A stretch of 64,000 nt of DNA from Rhopalosiphum padi (Eukaryota > Arthropoda > Insecta > Hemiptera > Aphididae). Both the position numbers and the translations under genes were made by a program. The notes under the pieces were generated by a model, which saw nothing but the letters and a program-made list of their open reading frames with translations, searched no databases and was not told the origin of the DNA. The stretch covers positions 45,658,748 to 45,722,747 of the forward strand of contig NC_083599.1 of the NCBI RefSeq assembly GCF_020882245.1, written 5' to 3'. Below, piece by piece: positions 37,190-49,357 of the stretch. Position 1 is the first letter of the stretch. Each line of letters opens with the position of its first letter.

Positions 37190-37400
37190 TCATTTTGCAG
37201 TACACATAAGCTATTAGATATGTATATAGGACGACCGGTTGGAGTTTCGACACGGCCAAACTGTCGTTCAAACTGCACGCAGGAACCATAGATCATTCAT
37301 ATGTATGCTTTGCATTAAACATCGATGACATAAATTTCAAATTGACCGTGAATTATTGTTATCGGTTCAGCGCCGAGTCGACGCCGTTATATCAAAAAAT
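37190..37400. promoter_or_regulatory. CpG-containing island of unknown role
   Basis: A local cluster of CG dinucleotides (GGACGACCGGTTGG, GACACGGCC, CAGCGCCGAGTCGACGCCG) interrupts otherwise AT-rich DNA. No open frame of note crosses it. It may be a promoter, a decayed transposon end or an untranslated exon. Confidence 0.2.
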
Positions 37401-39159
37401 AATTTCGAATTTGCTACCTCATAATTATCAATAAGTAGGTATATCCTTTACTTAATGTTATATTTTAAATAGTTATAACATAAGCGTGTGTGATTACTGA
37501 TTATACTCTGTCGTATAAACCATAAAATATACTGAATGATTCATCGAGCATACTCGCCACTATTTTGTGATGAATTTATTAAAATTAATTTTATAATACA
37601 ATTTAAAATACCTATGCTATATAGATTTCGGAAAAAAATAATTATATGTTGTATTAAGTATTTTAAACATTTTTATTTAATTATAAAATATAAAAAAAAT
37701 ATTGTTTTACATTTCCAAACTTTGTTCACTGATCTTAAATATCTTATTAAAACTTTAAAAAAAACTAGAATTGTTTGAAAATATCAAAATATCAAATGCC
37801 TTTAAATATAGTTAGCCTTTAGCCATTATTTATTGATCTATTATACTTAAGATTGCTTATTAAAATAATATGAGCCCACTGACCATTAAATGTATAATGA
37901 CATATGTACTATTTCCATTGGTCTTCAATGTTTATTATACAACAAATTTTTAATTTTATTATTACTAACTTAAATTATAAATAATTGCGGATTACTTATT
38001 TTCATTTGTTAATATATTATTTTTTATAATAAGACGTTTCTACCTTCATTATGGTTGATAACAAATTGCGCCAAAACTACAGTCTTGTCTGTGATTTTAT
38101 AATTTATCATAAATAAATTAATAATAATTAATGAAAAATAAATTTTGACTAACAAGTCAATTTTATATTTTAGTATTTTACTGAATAACTATGAATAAAA
38201 AATATTAATTAATAAATAAAATTAAAATGTGTTCCAAACAATTCTTATTCCAAGAGACTAATCAAGATGATAGATTATGTAAGTTTTAGCTTAATATACT
38301 TTTATTATTTTATAATCTAATATTATTATCAAAAATAAATTACATAAAACATTACTGTACAGGATTTGAGTTAAATTAAGACAAAATGTACTATTTGACG
38401 TAGGTAAATGGTACGCTTTGGCACAAAATCAATAAACTCAGATGTTCAATTTAGGACATTAAACTGCAATATACCTTAAGGGACATAACAAAAAAACGTT
38501 TATTATAATTTTATAAATTGTTTAGTGAAATACCATTTATCTAAACTAGTTCAGTAATTCGTAACAAAAAACCATCAATATTGGAAAAAGTTAAAAATGG
38601 AAATAGTACGTTTTGGATTGTCGCCTCTCATATACGTTCAATCTTATTATATTGGTTCAATGGTCATCATAATATTTATAATAGACATATTATTATTTTG
38701 ATAATATATTATTAGTTTTATTATTTTATTGTTCATATTATTGACAATATGCATATTCAAATTGGTTAAATAATTATAAATGCATCAAACATATTGTCAT
38801 TATAACAAAATATTGTCTACATGACAAATGTAACCATTGTTCAAATTTAATAAGACGATATTGGCAATGTTATCAGGGTCTCTAAATTATTAACTTGGTA
38901 ATTTACAATATTACAATAACATAACATTCTGTATTTACTTAACTTCCTATACCTATATTAAAATATGCAAACAATTATCAATAAAAGTAGCGGTACTTAA
39001 AAATTCCAAAAATCAAAATTTAAATAAATAGGTTCATTATAAAAATAAAAATAGGAATGAGCATACTAGATAACCCTATAATCTATATAATAAGTACTAT
39101 TGTATAAATCTGCAGAAAATATATATAAATATTATACTATTTTAGTATAATACGTATAC
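37401..39159. other. AT-rich intergenic sequence
   Basis: Apart from the inverted pair at 38382-38615, nothing recognised. Confidence 0.35.
38382..38615. repeat. Small inverted-repeat structure
   Basis: CAAAATGTACTATTT at 38382-38396 is matched by its near-exact complement AAATAGTACGTTTTG at 38601-38615 (one mismatch), 234 bp overall. No flanking direct repeat was found, so a MITE is likely but unproven. Confidence 0.45.
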
Positions 39160-39460
39160 CTATTACATGCGTCTACATGAACACATGCGTAATACCATGT
39201 ATATATATATATATATATATAAGCACAATCGCGCGTGTTGCAATGCCGTTGCCAAATTTGTCTCTTTCCACGGCTTCGTAGGCAAACCTTCGTCAACACA
39301 TTATAATGTTATATATATATATATATATTATAACACTATGCGCACTGCTGCAGTATAACGCTATTATTGCGTTCGAATCGCATTCTGGGCGGCCGCGGGT
39401 TCCATTCACTGAACTTGCCCGGAACTTAGGTCCGATATTATTATTGCGGTACTTTTTTTT
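39160..39460. promoter_or_regulatory. CpG-enriched segment bracketed by TA microsatellites
   Basis: TA runs at 39201-39220 and 39311-39328 flank CG-rich words (CAATCGCGCGTG, CCACGGCTTCGTAGG). A stronger GC patch GGGCGGCCGCGGG follows at about 39388-39400. It could be a promoter region, but no associated exon was recognised. Confidence 0.2.
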
Positions 39461-42400
39461 GCCTTAATATGGATAATAAAACACTACAAACAGTGACCCA
39501 GTAACTGTTGTTTAATTGTTGTTCATTTGGTGTTCGAAAATTAATGTTGTAGTTGCTCGTAGACCGTACAAGAATTATTATTACATTATTATATTATAAC
39601 GTGCAACGTATAGGTCCTTACGATACGTCGATAACAGATATTACGCTAAGCACGTATATCGTATTTTATTATATTTACATGTATGCGTATTACAACAAAT
39701 TAATTTTCCCCTCGAAATGCCGGTATTTGGTCCACTGCAGTGGTGTAGCTACGGGGCGTTTTATGTTTATTAACATCACCTCCTTCTTACCCGCAGTAGT
39801 TGTATTTATAAAAAAAATATATTTGATATATTGTCTAAACTTTAAATAATAATAACTATATACTCGTTCCAGATTAAGGGTCTTTAGATTTTCCCTTAAA
39901 CGAGTTATATAATATAATATAATAATATATATATAAAATATAAATCATCCGAAAAGAATGGGGAAGCGGGTTTGTGGATTTGGGTTGGGAGCCAAGAAGA
40001 CGTTGTTTTTTACACTCGTCATATTGGATCTATCCCTATAGGCTATAGGGAATAAATATATTACCTTATATATAGTTATATATGAAGTTAATTAAACGTG
40101 GATGAAAAGACGATAATTGATAGGTATCAGGTATGGGCACTTATATAGTTATATTTACTTATGAAGTTACGAATATATATACATATAATGTCTACGTAGT
40201 AGTAGTGTATTGATACACAGTACACGGATATCATTAATATTTTTTTAGATTTAAGAAAATAAATTAAAAATAATTTTGTACTGTGAGAGTATTTATATTA
40301 AGTTTATTTTTGTAAATTGTGAACTGATGGGGCCACGCGTGAAACTCTTCAATGAGGCCCATTATATTCTTCAAGAAATAAATAATAATAATTATAGTAA
40401 TAGTATGATAAAATATCCGATAATACAAATGTTTCATACACTACACGCATACGTTTGAGTTAGCAATTTGATTACGATCAAAGACTGCATCTCATGCCAT
40501 CATATCTATTATAAACCCATACGACACAAAAACGTGCTCAGTCGCCCGTTCCTTATTTAGTATACCAATCATTGTACATATTTTTACCCGATTCAAGATA
40601 AATATTGTAAAAAGAACAGTATATGAATTACGAGTTCAGCAAAAGATAAAAGACATGTTTTATTTGACAAACATCATAAATTATCTATTAAGAGAAAAAC
40701 TCTCGTTCTCACTCCCCCATAAACCGTACAACAGATGTAATGAGTTTAAGATATTAAAACAGGTATATTTTCGTATTAAATTATTTAAATTAGACCTTAT
40801 ATGAATATAATATGCTTATTATTCTAAAACATAAATTTATTTTAAAACGTTATTTAAACAAATTATTATTATTTACCCATATCACTTTTTTTAATATTTT
40901 AACTCATTATAATAAGAACCTTGCACCTATATGTATTGTTGTACCCGCTCTGACTGTAGTTTTCTAATTTTATAGTTTTGTACGTATTATTTATAATATA
41001 TAGGTTATTCATGCTTCATCGAGTTAATCGTTTATCAATAAGACGCGCGTGGCAGTTAAGTATAGGTGTAATCATTTCACATTTGTATAATATGTATTGT
41101 GTATATAAATACACGCGCAAGTGATTCGCTGTAAAATGTATGTTTTTGAGAGACAATTTTTAATATTCAAAATTAATAGAACTATAGAAACGATTTGTTT
41201 TGGAATAAATTTCATCTTTCAAAAATAATAACAATATTATAAAAGTATGTAATCATGCTGCCACTTACATTATGGCTGCGTAAATATAGGTACATAATAT
41301 AAAACATGAAGAAAATCGTTTGAGTCACATGCTTCGCGATGGCTGTATAGTGTTTGTTATATAATCGATATATTATTGGATTAAGAGTTCTATAATTTAT
41401 TTTCTCTAAATAAAAATATAATAAATAAGTGTACGGTGTAGGTACTTATACATAATACATATTAGCTTTAGATTGTAATGTAACTTCTTAACATCTAACC
41501 ATTCTAACCACTAACCAGTGCAGTTGATAAGCATACCTATTCAGTATTTAATATTTACGCGCCTAAGGCTCACTATCCTATACTGTATCTTAAATTGCAT
41601 AATGATAATTCTATTATTCTATAAATTTTTCAACCAAAACGATACTAGCACTAAAGCATGTGTTAATTGTGTGTCTATATTTCATTATAATTTGTCAAAA
41701 GGTACAAAAAGTGTATTTAAAAAATAAAAATAAATGATATTGTTTTTTTTTCATTTATTTGCTCACCTTTGTACGTATATAATATTTTATCTTAGTGTAC
41801 TCATATATAGTAGGTACCATAAAAGTACAGCTGTAGTGCTGTCATTAAACTTGCGTGTAAATTTATCTAACTTTCTAAGTTGAATTTATTATAGGTACAA
41901 CAATAATTTTAAATAGTATAATAGTATATAAATATAAATTGTACATTTTGTTATTTTTTGCCACCGCTGGTCTAAATTCGATGCAACTAAATAATGCAGT
42001 TATTGTATATTTGTATACAGTACACAGATTCATTTCCAATTAAAGTTTCTACTACGTCGTTATTGAAGGCACAATGTATAAGTACATTTTTTAAAATTAA
42101 AATCGATTTCAGCGTCTGATGCGTAGTAACGCTATATTTTTGACACAATGACGAAGGACATCTATATAGTAATAGCCCTTATGAGTTGCATTGTTTTATT
42201 TGCATAAGCCATCAAAATATAAAAACATGTTAAAAATATCAATACAAATGCACGTCGCTCGTTATCAAACTCATATTATTGCGGATTTATATCAAAAGTA
42301 TATAAGTTATCTCGACATCTCGTAATGTGTTTAAATTACTATAATTCTTGATTTGTTCATACATTTTTTACATCAACAATTTTACAAGTCTTAAATCTTA

Positions 42401-43800
42401 AGTAATCTCAAAGATTAAAATGCGACCTATAATTTTAATAATATTATTATAATAATAAGAACATAATGAAAAAACAGATGAGTTTGTTGTTTTTATTTAA
42501 TTTTTTTTTTTATCGACAACGATTTCTAAAACGCAAGCAATATACACAAAAACAATTATTATTATACTAGAGACTGAGGACTGATTAATGCCGACAATGA
42601 AATGGGCAGGAATAGCAGGAACTTCGGCTCAAAACACTCGTTAACACTTTCCCTTGCCGATGATAATGATAACGGCGCGGTGTTAATTATGTATGTCAGT
42701 TGTATTTTGAAAAAAGCTTTTGTTATTTCATATATACTATATTATAATACCAGCACCTACACAGCAACAGGTCAAAATTCTTTTACGTTTTATCTTCGTT
42801 AATTATTCTGTAGCAATTTTATTCATAGAGTAGAACATTATTAGAACATTCCAATTAGATTATTTTTTTATGCAATATTATATTTACGAAATATTTAATA
42901 TTATAATAAATTAAATGTGGAGTAAAAATTGCAAAAAGTTGTATTTAGATTTAAGATTAAATATATATATATTTAGTATACTAATATTAAATATTCACCT
43001 AATATAGGTATTTAGCTAATATAATTTGATCACCAACTGCACGATTCATAATACAATAAAAACTCGTGTACTATTTAAAAAATATTTAATATAAAATTTT
43101 TATCGACGTTAATATTATTGTGTTTCTCTATAATGTGTTTTACGTATCAATAGTATTTTGTATCTAAGTATGTATACGAATAATACAATATATCTATTTA
43201 TATTTTAATAACGTTTAATTATTAAACAGATTTTATACTTATAGATAACTACCAATTACCATTTTCGTCATCATATTTAGCATTAAGATTTTGTAAAAAA
43301 AAAAAAATTAGCATGCTCTAAAACATTGTTTTTATTCATCCATCTGACTATGATATACAATATTATACGTGTAAAGTACCACATTCTAAAATGTAATCAT
43401 GTTAATTTGTGTGTACCTACAATAAATGTAAAATTTGTAATTAGTTAACACTTATGTTTTTATTTACATCTATTTACACACAAGTACACATTTATTGAGT
43501 TACAGATACATAAAATGTTTAAAATGTTAAATTAAAACTTTCTATAGCAACATTTTATCATTTTATTATCCGTTCAGTATTTTTTTTATATATATATATA
43601 TATATGATAAATAAATGTATGTATAATATATTTCTAATGATTATTATTAAAATAATAATATACTTATCGTACATACAATATACATACATATATAATAGAT
43701 GTATGTCATAGTTGGTTATTTCAACATATTGTTGTAAAATCTACATCAACAGACAACAATCATCTGAATAGACATGGTGGTGGCACATTAATTGAGTAAT
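39461..43800. other. Intergenic, one solitary hAT-like end
   Basis: CAGTGGTGTAGCTACGGGGC at 39738 resembles the terminus of the element at 15041, but no right end was found. A TA run lies near 43588-43605. No exon recognised. Confidence 0.35.
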
Positions 43801-43808
43801 AAGAACCT

Positions 43809-43870
43809 CATATTATAATCTTTAGTCGTTACACACTTTCATATTATAATCTTTAGACGTTACGCACTTC
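43809..43870. repeat. Two-copy 31-bp tandem duplication
   Basis: The unit CATATTATAATCTTTAG plus 14 further bases is present twice back to back (43809-43839 and 43840-43870), with two or three differences between copies. Confidence 0.75.
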
Positions 43871-45991
43871 TACGTTTTTCTGAAAGAATATAATATTATC
43901 AGAAAGAAAATATAATGATATATTATGTTAATTCTCGTACATATTCTCATTGGTTTTATAACACTGTGATTATTTTCCGTGACTAAACTTTTTTGAGCAA
44001 CAAGAATATTTAACGTCGAGGGTGGTTTTTGGTAGCTAAATAAATCTATAGATAGTAGGTACTTCATGTCAAAGAGGGAAAATTGCAAACACTTTTTTTA
44101 AATAACTAAGAATATCTAATACAAAGTTACAGAACAATGTGAATATTTATGCGACATCAGTTTTTGATAAAAATGATTTGATTTGATTTTTGTTCTTTAG
44201 AATAGAATTATCGTAGACTAGGCATTTTCACCAAAAATTAATAAAATAATTTTCTACACGTGATTTAATTTTTGAATTATAATTGGATCTCGTTGAGCTA
44301 CTGCTATTAAGTACTAGGTTAGTTTATGTTTCTTTGTAAAAATCTTGAAAATATAGTAAAATGTATACAGTATAATAGTTACAATTTTTTTGGATGAACA
44401 CTTGAAGTTAAAATTTTGATGAAATTAATAAATTTAAAATAAAAATAACGATTGATCATTTAAAATGATTTTTTTTTTTATTTTGTACTTTGAAGTTATT
44501 CAATAAATTGTAATTATACTTTTTGCCATTACACATTTACACATATTATTATTATTACTTTTTTTTTGTATAATGCAATTTTCAAAACATTTATACTAAT
44601 AATTATACTATGAACCTATCCTCAGATCTCAACATTACTAATAAATTACACCATAAGTAATATTATGTGTATGAAATATATACCAATAACTTATTGGCAA
44701 TAAGTATTAAATATTATAATACATGAATACATAATTTGAATTTAAAAAATATATTTATATTATTTATTATTTATTATATGCAAGGAGCTAAATACTAGAA
44801 AATAAAATATATTTTGATAAGTTTTTATTTATAAAACAAAAAAAAATACTAGTAGCCTATTCTTGTCGTACAATATTTTTTCACACAAACGTTTTAAAGA
44901 AGTTCAAATCAACTTGTACCATTTCGTTGATTATCAATTTTACGTTACACATTGCATATTGTTGTATCAATTAATACTTTCATTAACCTGCTTTGAGCTA
45001 CTCGAACATCTCGAACAATGTAGTTTTAAAATTTTATAAACATTTCAAAAATTGATTTGTACTTAATAATACAAATTTGTCTAAGCTACAATAATAATAA
45101 AAACATATGTATAGATACTACATAGAAAGTACACTTATGTCAATACAATAACTTATTAAATAATAATAACATTATTAAAAATACATTATAAAACAAGAAT
45201 TTTTTATAAACGATCTCCAAATTGTTCAGGTTTCTTAAAATTATGAATTATGTCCTATTTAATATAAGCGAGTGTCGTTTGCAAAATATGAACGCAAATG
45301 TGTTGAATATTTTTTTCACACGATTGCATTCTCTTCAGAAATTAATAATGTAGTTAAATGTGATCCTATAGTGATCCTACTGCACTCCTATACACTTGTT
45401 TTTGAATCAGAACCCAACGAGATGTTCTGATTATTCTGCAATTTCCGTCTTAGGCGTAATGACCTCCATTTAAATATAGTTTTCATAATTTACTTACAAC
45501 AGTCAACATTGTGCACGTTCAGTTTTAGTATATTATATAATATTTTACATTCAGGCATTCGAACTCAATCCGGAGCGAACTATTTTTTTTTATTTTTTCG
45601 AACTCGACGATCACGAGAGTTCTGTGTACAATAACTGTAATCGCGACAAAATAAATGTCGTAAAAATTGCAAAGAAAAAAGTCTATAAGCAGGCATCTAA
45701 ATTTATTGTTGACAAAATCATGAACCATTTCGAGTCTAAAATCATCAGTTTACGTTTAAGCATTCAATTTCGTAGAAATTTGAATTTAAAATGTTAGATT
45801 TATAAATTATTTTTATTATATGAAAATTTTTTGAGCTCCTCGGTAGAAAAATAAAAATAAATTCCTAATTTTAACCTTAAATAGCAACTTGGCAGAAACA
45901 TTCTTAAACATTCTTTAAGTTGAAAATAAATACATTTTTTCGTATAAAACGTGTACACACAATATAACAAAAAAAAACAGATTCCACTGTC
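43871..45991. other. AT-rich intergenic sequence
   Basis: No exon or bounded element recognised. The minus-strand frame 45525-45728 has no supporting features. Confidence 0.35.
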
Positions 45992-45995
45992 TTAA

Positions 45996-46430
45996 GGGCC
46001 TCGCTACTGTCGTCAATTTGAGCTCAAAAGACATTAAATTTTAACAAAATTTAAGTTAGTTAAGATGTTCTATTTTGATTGTGAAAAAATATCTGAACTC
46101 GGCAGAAAGATGTCTATAGATCGTACGGAATACTTTTTAAAAATTAAATCTTATATTCTAATGCAGTGGTAATAAAAACTTGAAAATATGATTTTTTTCA
46201 AATCATAATATTAAATTTAAAATTAAAATTAAAACCGGAAAGTTTTGTACGATCTACAGACATTTTTTTTATTTAAAAAGTTAAACTAAATAGTTCAGTG
46301 GTGCCCGTATTGAATTTCACTTACACTAATAAGTAATAATAATTATTTACAACTAACACAAAGATGTCGGGCAGCTATGAGCTAAGACGAGATTATGAAT
46401 TCCCTTAAATAATAACCGTAACGAGGCCCC
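45996..46430. mobile_element. TTAA-flanked MITE
   Basis: Ends GGGCCTCGCTACTGT (left) and GGGGCCTCGTTACGGT (right, reverse-complemented) are inverted repeats. TTAA lies on both sides (45992-45995 and 46431-46434). The 435-bp interior is AT-rich and non-coding. TTAA targeting points to the piggyBac or Kolobok superfamilies. Its ends differ from those of the other TTAA element at 4988-5410. Confidence 0.7.
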
Positions 46431-46445
46431 TTAAGTTTTAAAATT

Positions 46446-46745
46446 TTAATTATTCTTAAATTTTCTTAAATTTTTTTCTATGACAAATCCATTAAAAATA
46501 CGGGTTGTATGATAAATTGTTAAAGAATGCCTTGGGTCCTGGAGTGGTAAAACAATAAAATGAAATTGCTCTTGCCATTGATATGTCACACTCCTAACGT
46601 CCATTACTGACCGAGAACGTCGACAAAACGAACTCCGTGGTACCAGGGTCGCATGAAATTGTTCGAGAGTTTCGGCATCGTTGTCAGTGCTGTATCTTTG
46701 TATTCTATGTATCGGACGTCGGTGTAGAGTATGTGTAGAGTTCAA
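46446..46745 (-). CDS. Unrecognised 99-residue ORF of atypical composition
   Basis: A minus-strand ATG-to-stop frame rich in Arg, His, Thr and Ser (HTLHRRPIHRIQRY near the start, RSSFCRRSRS in the middle). Its underlying DNA has more G+C than its flanks, and it lies directly beside the TTAA element. I do not recognise a family, signal peptide or domain. It could be a relic of transposon coding sequence or a chance frame. Confidence 0.2.
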   Translation of the reverse strand: MNSTHTLHRRPIHRIQRYSTDNDAETLEQFHATLVPRSSFCRRSRSVMDVRSVTYQWQEQFHFIVLPLQDPRHSLTIYHTTRIFNGFVIEKNLRKFKNN

Positions 46746-46884
46746 CGACTATCACAATCCCAACATACGTTCCTGATCGGTAAACGGACAGTTTGTACTA
46801 TCTATTAGTTTGATTAGTTGCATATCGCGGACGGTAATACTAAATTGGTAAAGTTCGATCGCGGACGTTTTGTACGTTATGTAA

Positions 46885-47344
46885 ATGGTGGTATTTTTAT
46901 TTTGCATATTTTGGATAAAATGCATATTATTGCATAATATATTGAATAAATTAATGTTATTGCAAAAAATGCATGTTTTATAGTATATTTCGTAATTAAT
47001 ATTTATAATTAAATATTAATATTTCGTATTTAATTCTAGCCTTGCTGATTAAAGTATAAAACTTGGTTTTTTTGTCAAACATAAATTTTCCAATTTTCAA
47101 ACATGAAATTAAAAATATTTCCACTATTGAATGCAAATTATAAATTTTATTTCTAAATTATTTTATTTTATTTCTCAATTGTATTATTAAGAGCCGATCA
47201 CTGATGTATTTTAATAAATAAATATTTTTTTTGTAACTATATTTTTGTGTTTATCTTATAACAATTTAAATACATATATTTTTGCATATTTTGGCAAATA
47301 AAATGCATATTTTACAATTTTTTATTGCATACAAATCCTAGCCC
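46885..47344 (-). repeat. GCATATTTT-rich hAT-like remnants, two consecutive right ends
   Basis: Runs of GCATATTTT/AAAATGCATATT are followed by the terminus CTAGCCTTG at 47045, and again by CTAGCCCTG at 47344. Read on the minus strand these are CAAGGCTAG and CAGGGCTAG, both hAT-style starts. A related left end (CAGGCCGAGCTAG) occurs at about 63537. Left boundaries were not resolved here. Confidence 0.45.
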
Positions 47345-48224
47345 TGATTATTATTATTATTATTTATGTATGTTAACATTGTTAACTACCTGTGTTTTTT
47401 AATAACAAATTACGTAGTGGCAAAAACATTCAAGTCTATACTAAGTTAGATTTTAAAGTGCAACAAAAATCAAAATAGCTAAATTCGTTATTTTTTATTC
47501 AAATATGTAGTTTTATTAGCATTTGAAATTAAAATATCTATAAATAAAAATGGCACATATCTATGCATTTTTGATATTTTTATGTTTTTATACGACCAAC
47601 TTATGTGGAACCTTGATTGCATTTTCAAGTTTTTTTAACGAGCATAAAATGTATTATTAACATTTAAAAAAAATTCATACAGACTAGTAAGCCAGATAAA
47701 ACTTATATGATGGTTTTTTATTATATTTAGGTACATATTCTATTTCCATTTATGTATATTTATATATTTTGAATTTTTAGAGCAAAACCAGCTTTCGACA
47801 AAATAAATTTTGTTTTTTTGGTACGACTCAAAAACAAATAACCATAGGAAACTTATAATTTTCCGCAAATAATTATATCAACATTTTATATACATAATAA
47901 CATTTTAAAAATATTTTTGAACTATTTATAGGAAAGCGAAATTTTTGATTTTTTTCTGATTTTTTAACTATTGTCAATAAGCAATTTTTTACCTAGTCAA
48001 AAAGTTCATCAAAATCAACTTTTTATGATAAAAAATTAATTGACCGGAAAGTTTTATTTATTTTTTAAGAATGCTTGAAAATCAAAATTGTACAACATTG
48101 GGTTTTCAACTGAAAAATAACTATTTCTACTCGAACAATTTTTGATATTTTGTTATAATTTAAAAAAAAATACTAAATACTTAAAATGTTCACTAAATAG
48201 TAAATATTCATATTATCATTTATA
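47345..48224. other. AT-rich intergenic sequence
   Basis: No exon recognised. It resembles decayed repeat sequence. Confidence 0.35.
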
Positions 48225-48713
48225 TATGTCGTAGGACATATGGAAAATTAGTCTTTTTTCAAAAAGACTAGATTCTTTGCAATGGAGAATACCGTTTGTG
48301 AACGGCCTGCTGATTTTCAGGCTTATTTAATACATACTAACAGCAGTTTCTAATTGTCTTTTAAAAACTAGAATTATTGTATAGAAAATATAATCATTTT
48401 TTAACTTATTTGTACTTACTTGTACAAAAAAAAAGATCAATATAATTATTGTACTATGTAAACTAAATAAGTAAGGTACCTATTATATAGTATTATATTT
48501 AGTATTAAAATCCTAAACGTATACATTTTAAATTCTAAGCAGAACGAGGAATGTATTTTTCTTTAATACGAAACTAAATCTAAACCAATATAATATGAAG
48601 GAAGTGAGATTACTAAATAGTTATCGAATATATAGTTTTATCGAATGTGTTAATATTTCCTAATATGTAATATATTTACTAATTTATTTATTTAATATTA
48701 TAATTTTTAAACT

Positions 48714-48878
48714 ATGGAAAATGTAACGGTAGAGAACAAATTTAACAATGAAGTCACTGCTTATTATAAAAATAAAATAATCGCAGTTAAACAACTACGA
48801 ACAATTATAGCTACAATAATATCCGATGCTGTTTCTGAAATAGCAGCTGCTAAAATACCAGGAACCAAAAAAAAATAA
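48714..48878 (+). CDS. 54-residue ORF inside the unclassified element
   Basis: This ATG-to-stop frame gives MENVTVENKF at the start, an Ile/Ala-rich helix-prone middle (RTIIATIISDAVSEIAAA) and a basic end. It lies between the inverted repeats of the 48225-49357 element and precedes the second relic on the same strand. No family recognised. It may be the N-terminal piece of a former element-encoded protein. Confidence 0.3.
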   Translation: MENVTVENKFNNEVTAYYKNKIIAVKQLRTIIATIISDAVSEIAAAKIPGTKKK

Positions 48879-48902
48879 TAAACTGATTAAAAATATTATA
48901 TT

Positions 48903-49140
48903 ATGGAAGTGGTTAATTCAAAATATTTGGTAAAAAAAAGAAAAAAATCATGATGAAGCAATTATTTAATTAGTAGCACGTGAACATATTTTTGGAAATT
49001 TACAAATTTACAAAAATATTGGATACGGAGGTCGCAATAAAATGTTATACGTTTTAAAAAATAAATATTGTATTCCGAAACCTTTTCTTGATGTTCTGAT
49101 ATTTTATAGTTATTTACGGATCTTTTGTTTGTACAAATAA
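48903..49140 (+). pseudogene. Broken element-encoded ORF
   Basis: The reading starts MEVVNSKYLV and continues into a Lys run. It then shifts frame within an A tract near 48940 and meets a TAA at 48967 before an intact stretch LVAREHIFGNL, IYKNIGYGGRNKM, KNKYCIPKPFL up to TAA at 49138-49140. The composition (GYGGRNK, CIPKPF) is protein-like rather than random. No family recognised. At least one frameshift and one stop make it non-functional. Confidence 0.4.
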
Positions 49141-49357
49141 TAAATTACCCTTAAAATAAATTAAGTAAAATGGTAGTTAGGTACTATATAATAATTGTAG
49201 TTCTTAAAAGGCTTAACTGCTGTTAGTCTGTGTGTAATAAACCTGAAAAACAGCACTGTTTGGAAAAATGATAAGTAGTTCTCAAATGGGCTATTCATTT
49301 GTAAAGAGTCTAGTCTTTTTGCAAAAAAAAAGTAATTTTCCATATGGATTGTGACAT

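Larger units (their letters stand above)
48225..49357 (+). mobile_element. Unclassified element with ~165-bp inverted repeats and coding relics
   Basis: The left arm (about 48225-48400) and right arm (about 49180-49357) are inverted copies. They share CATATGGAAAATTA, AAAAAGACTAGA and CTAACAGCAGTT in order, and both outer edges show a TATGTC word. Between them lie two broken coding segments (48714-48878 and 48903-49140). The size of 1.1 kb, the long terminal repeats and the internal frames suggest a shrunken DNA transposon. I cannot assign a superfamily or a target duplication. Confidence 0.55.

Noticed and set aside
39738..39860. Complete MITE starting CAGTGGTGTAGCTACGG
   Set aside because: Only one end is present; no complementary right end or duplication within a reasonable distance.
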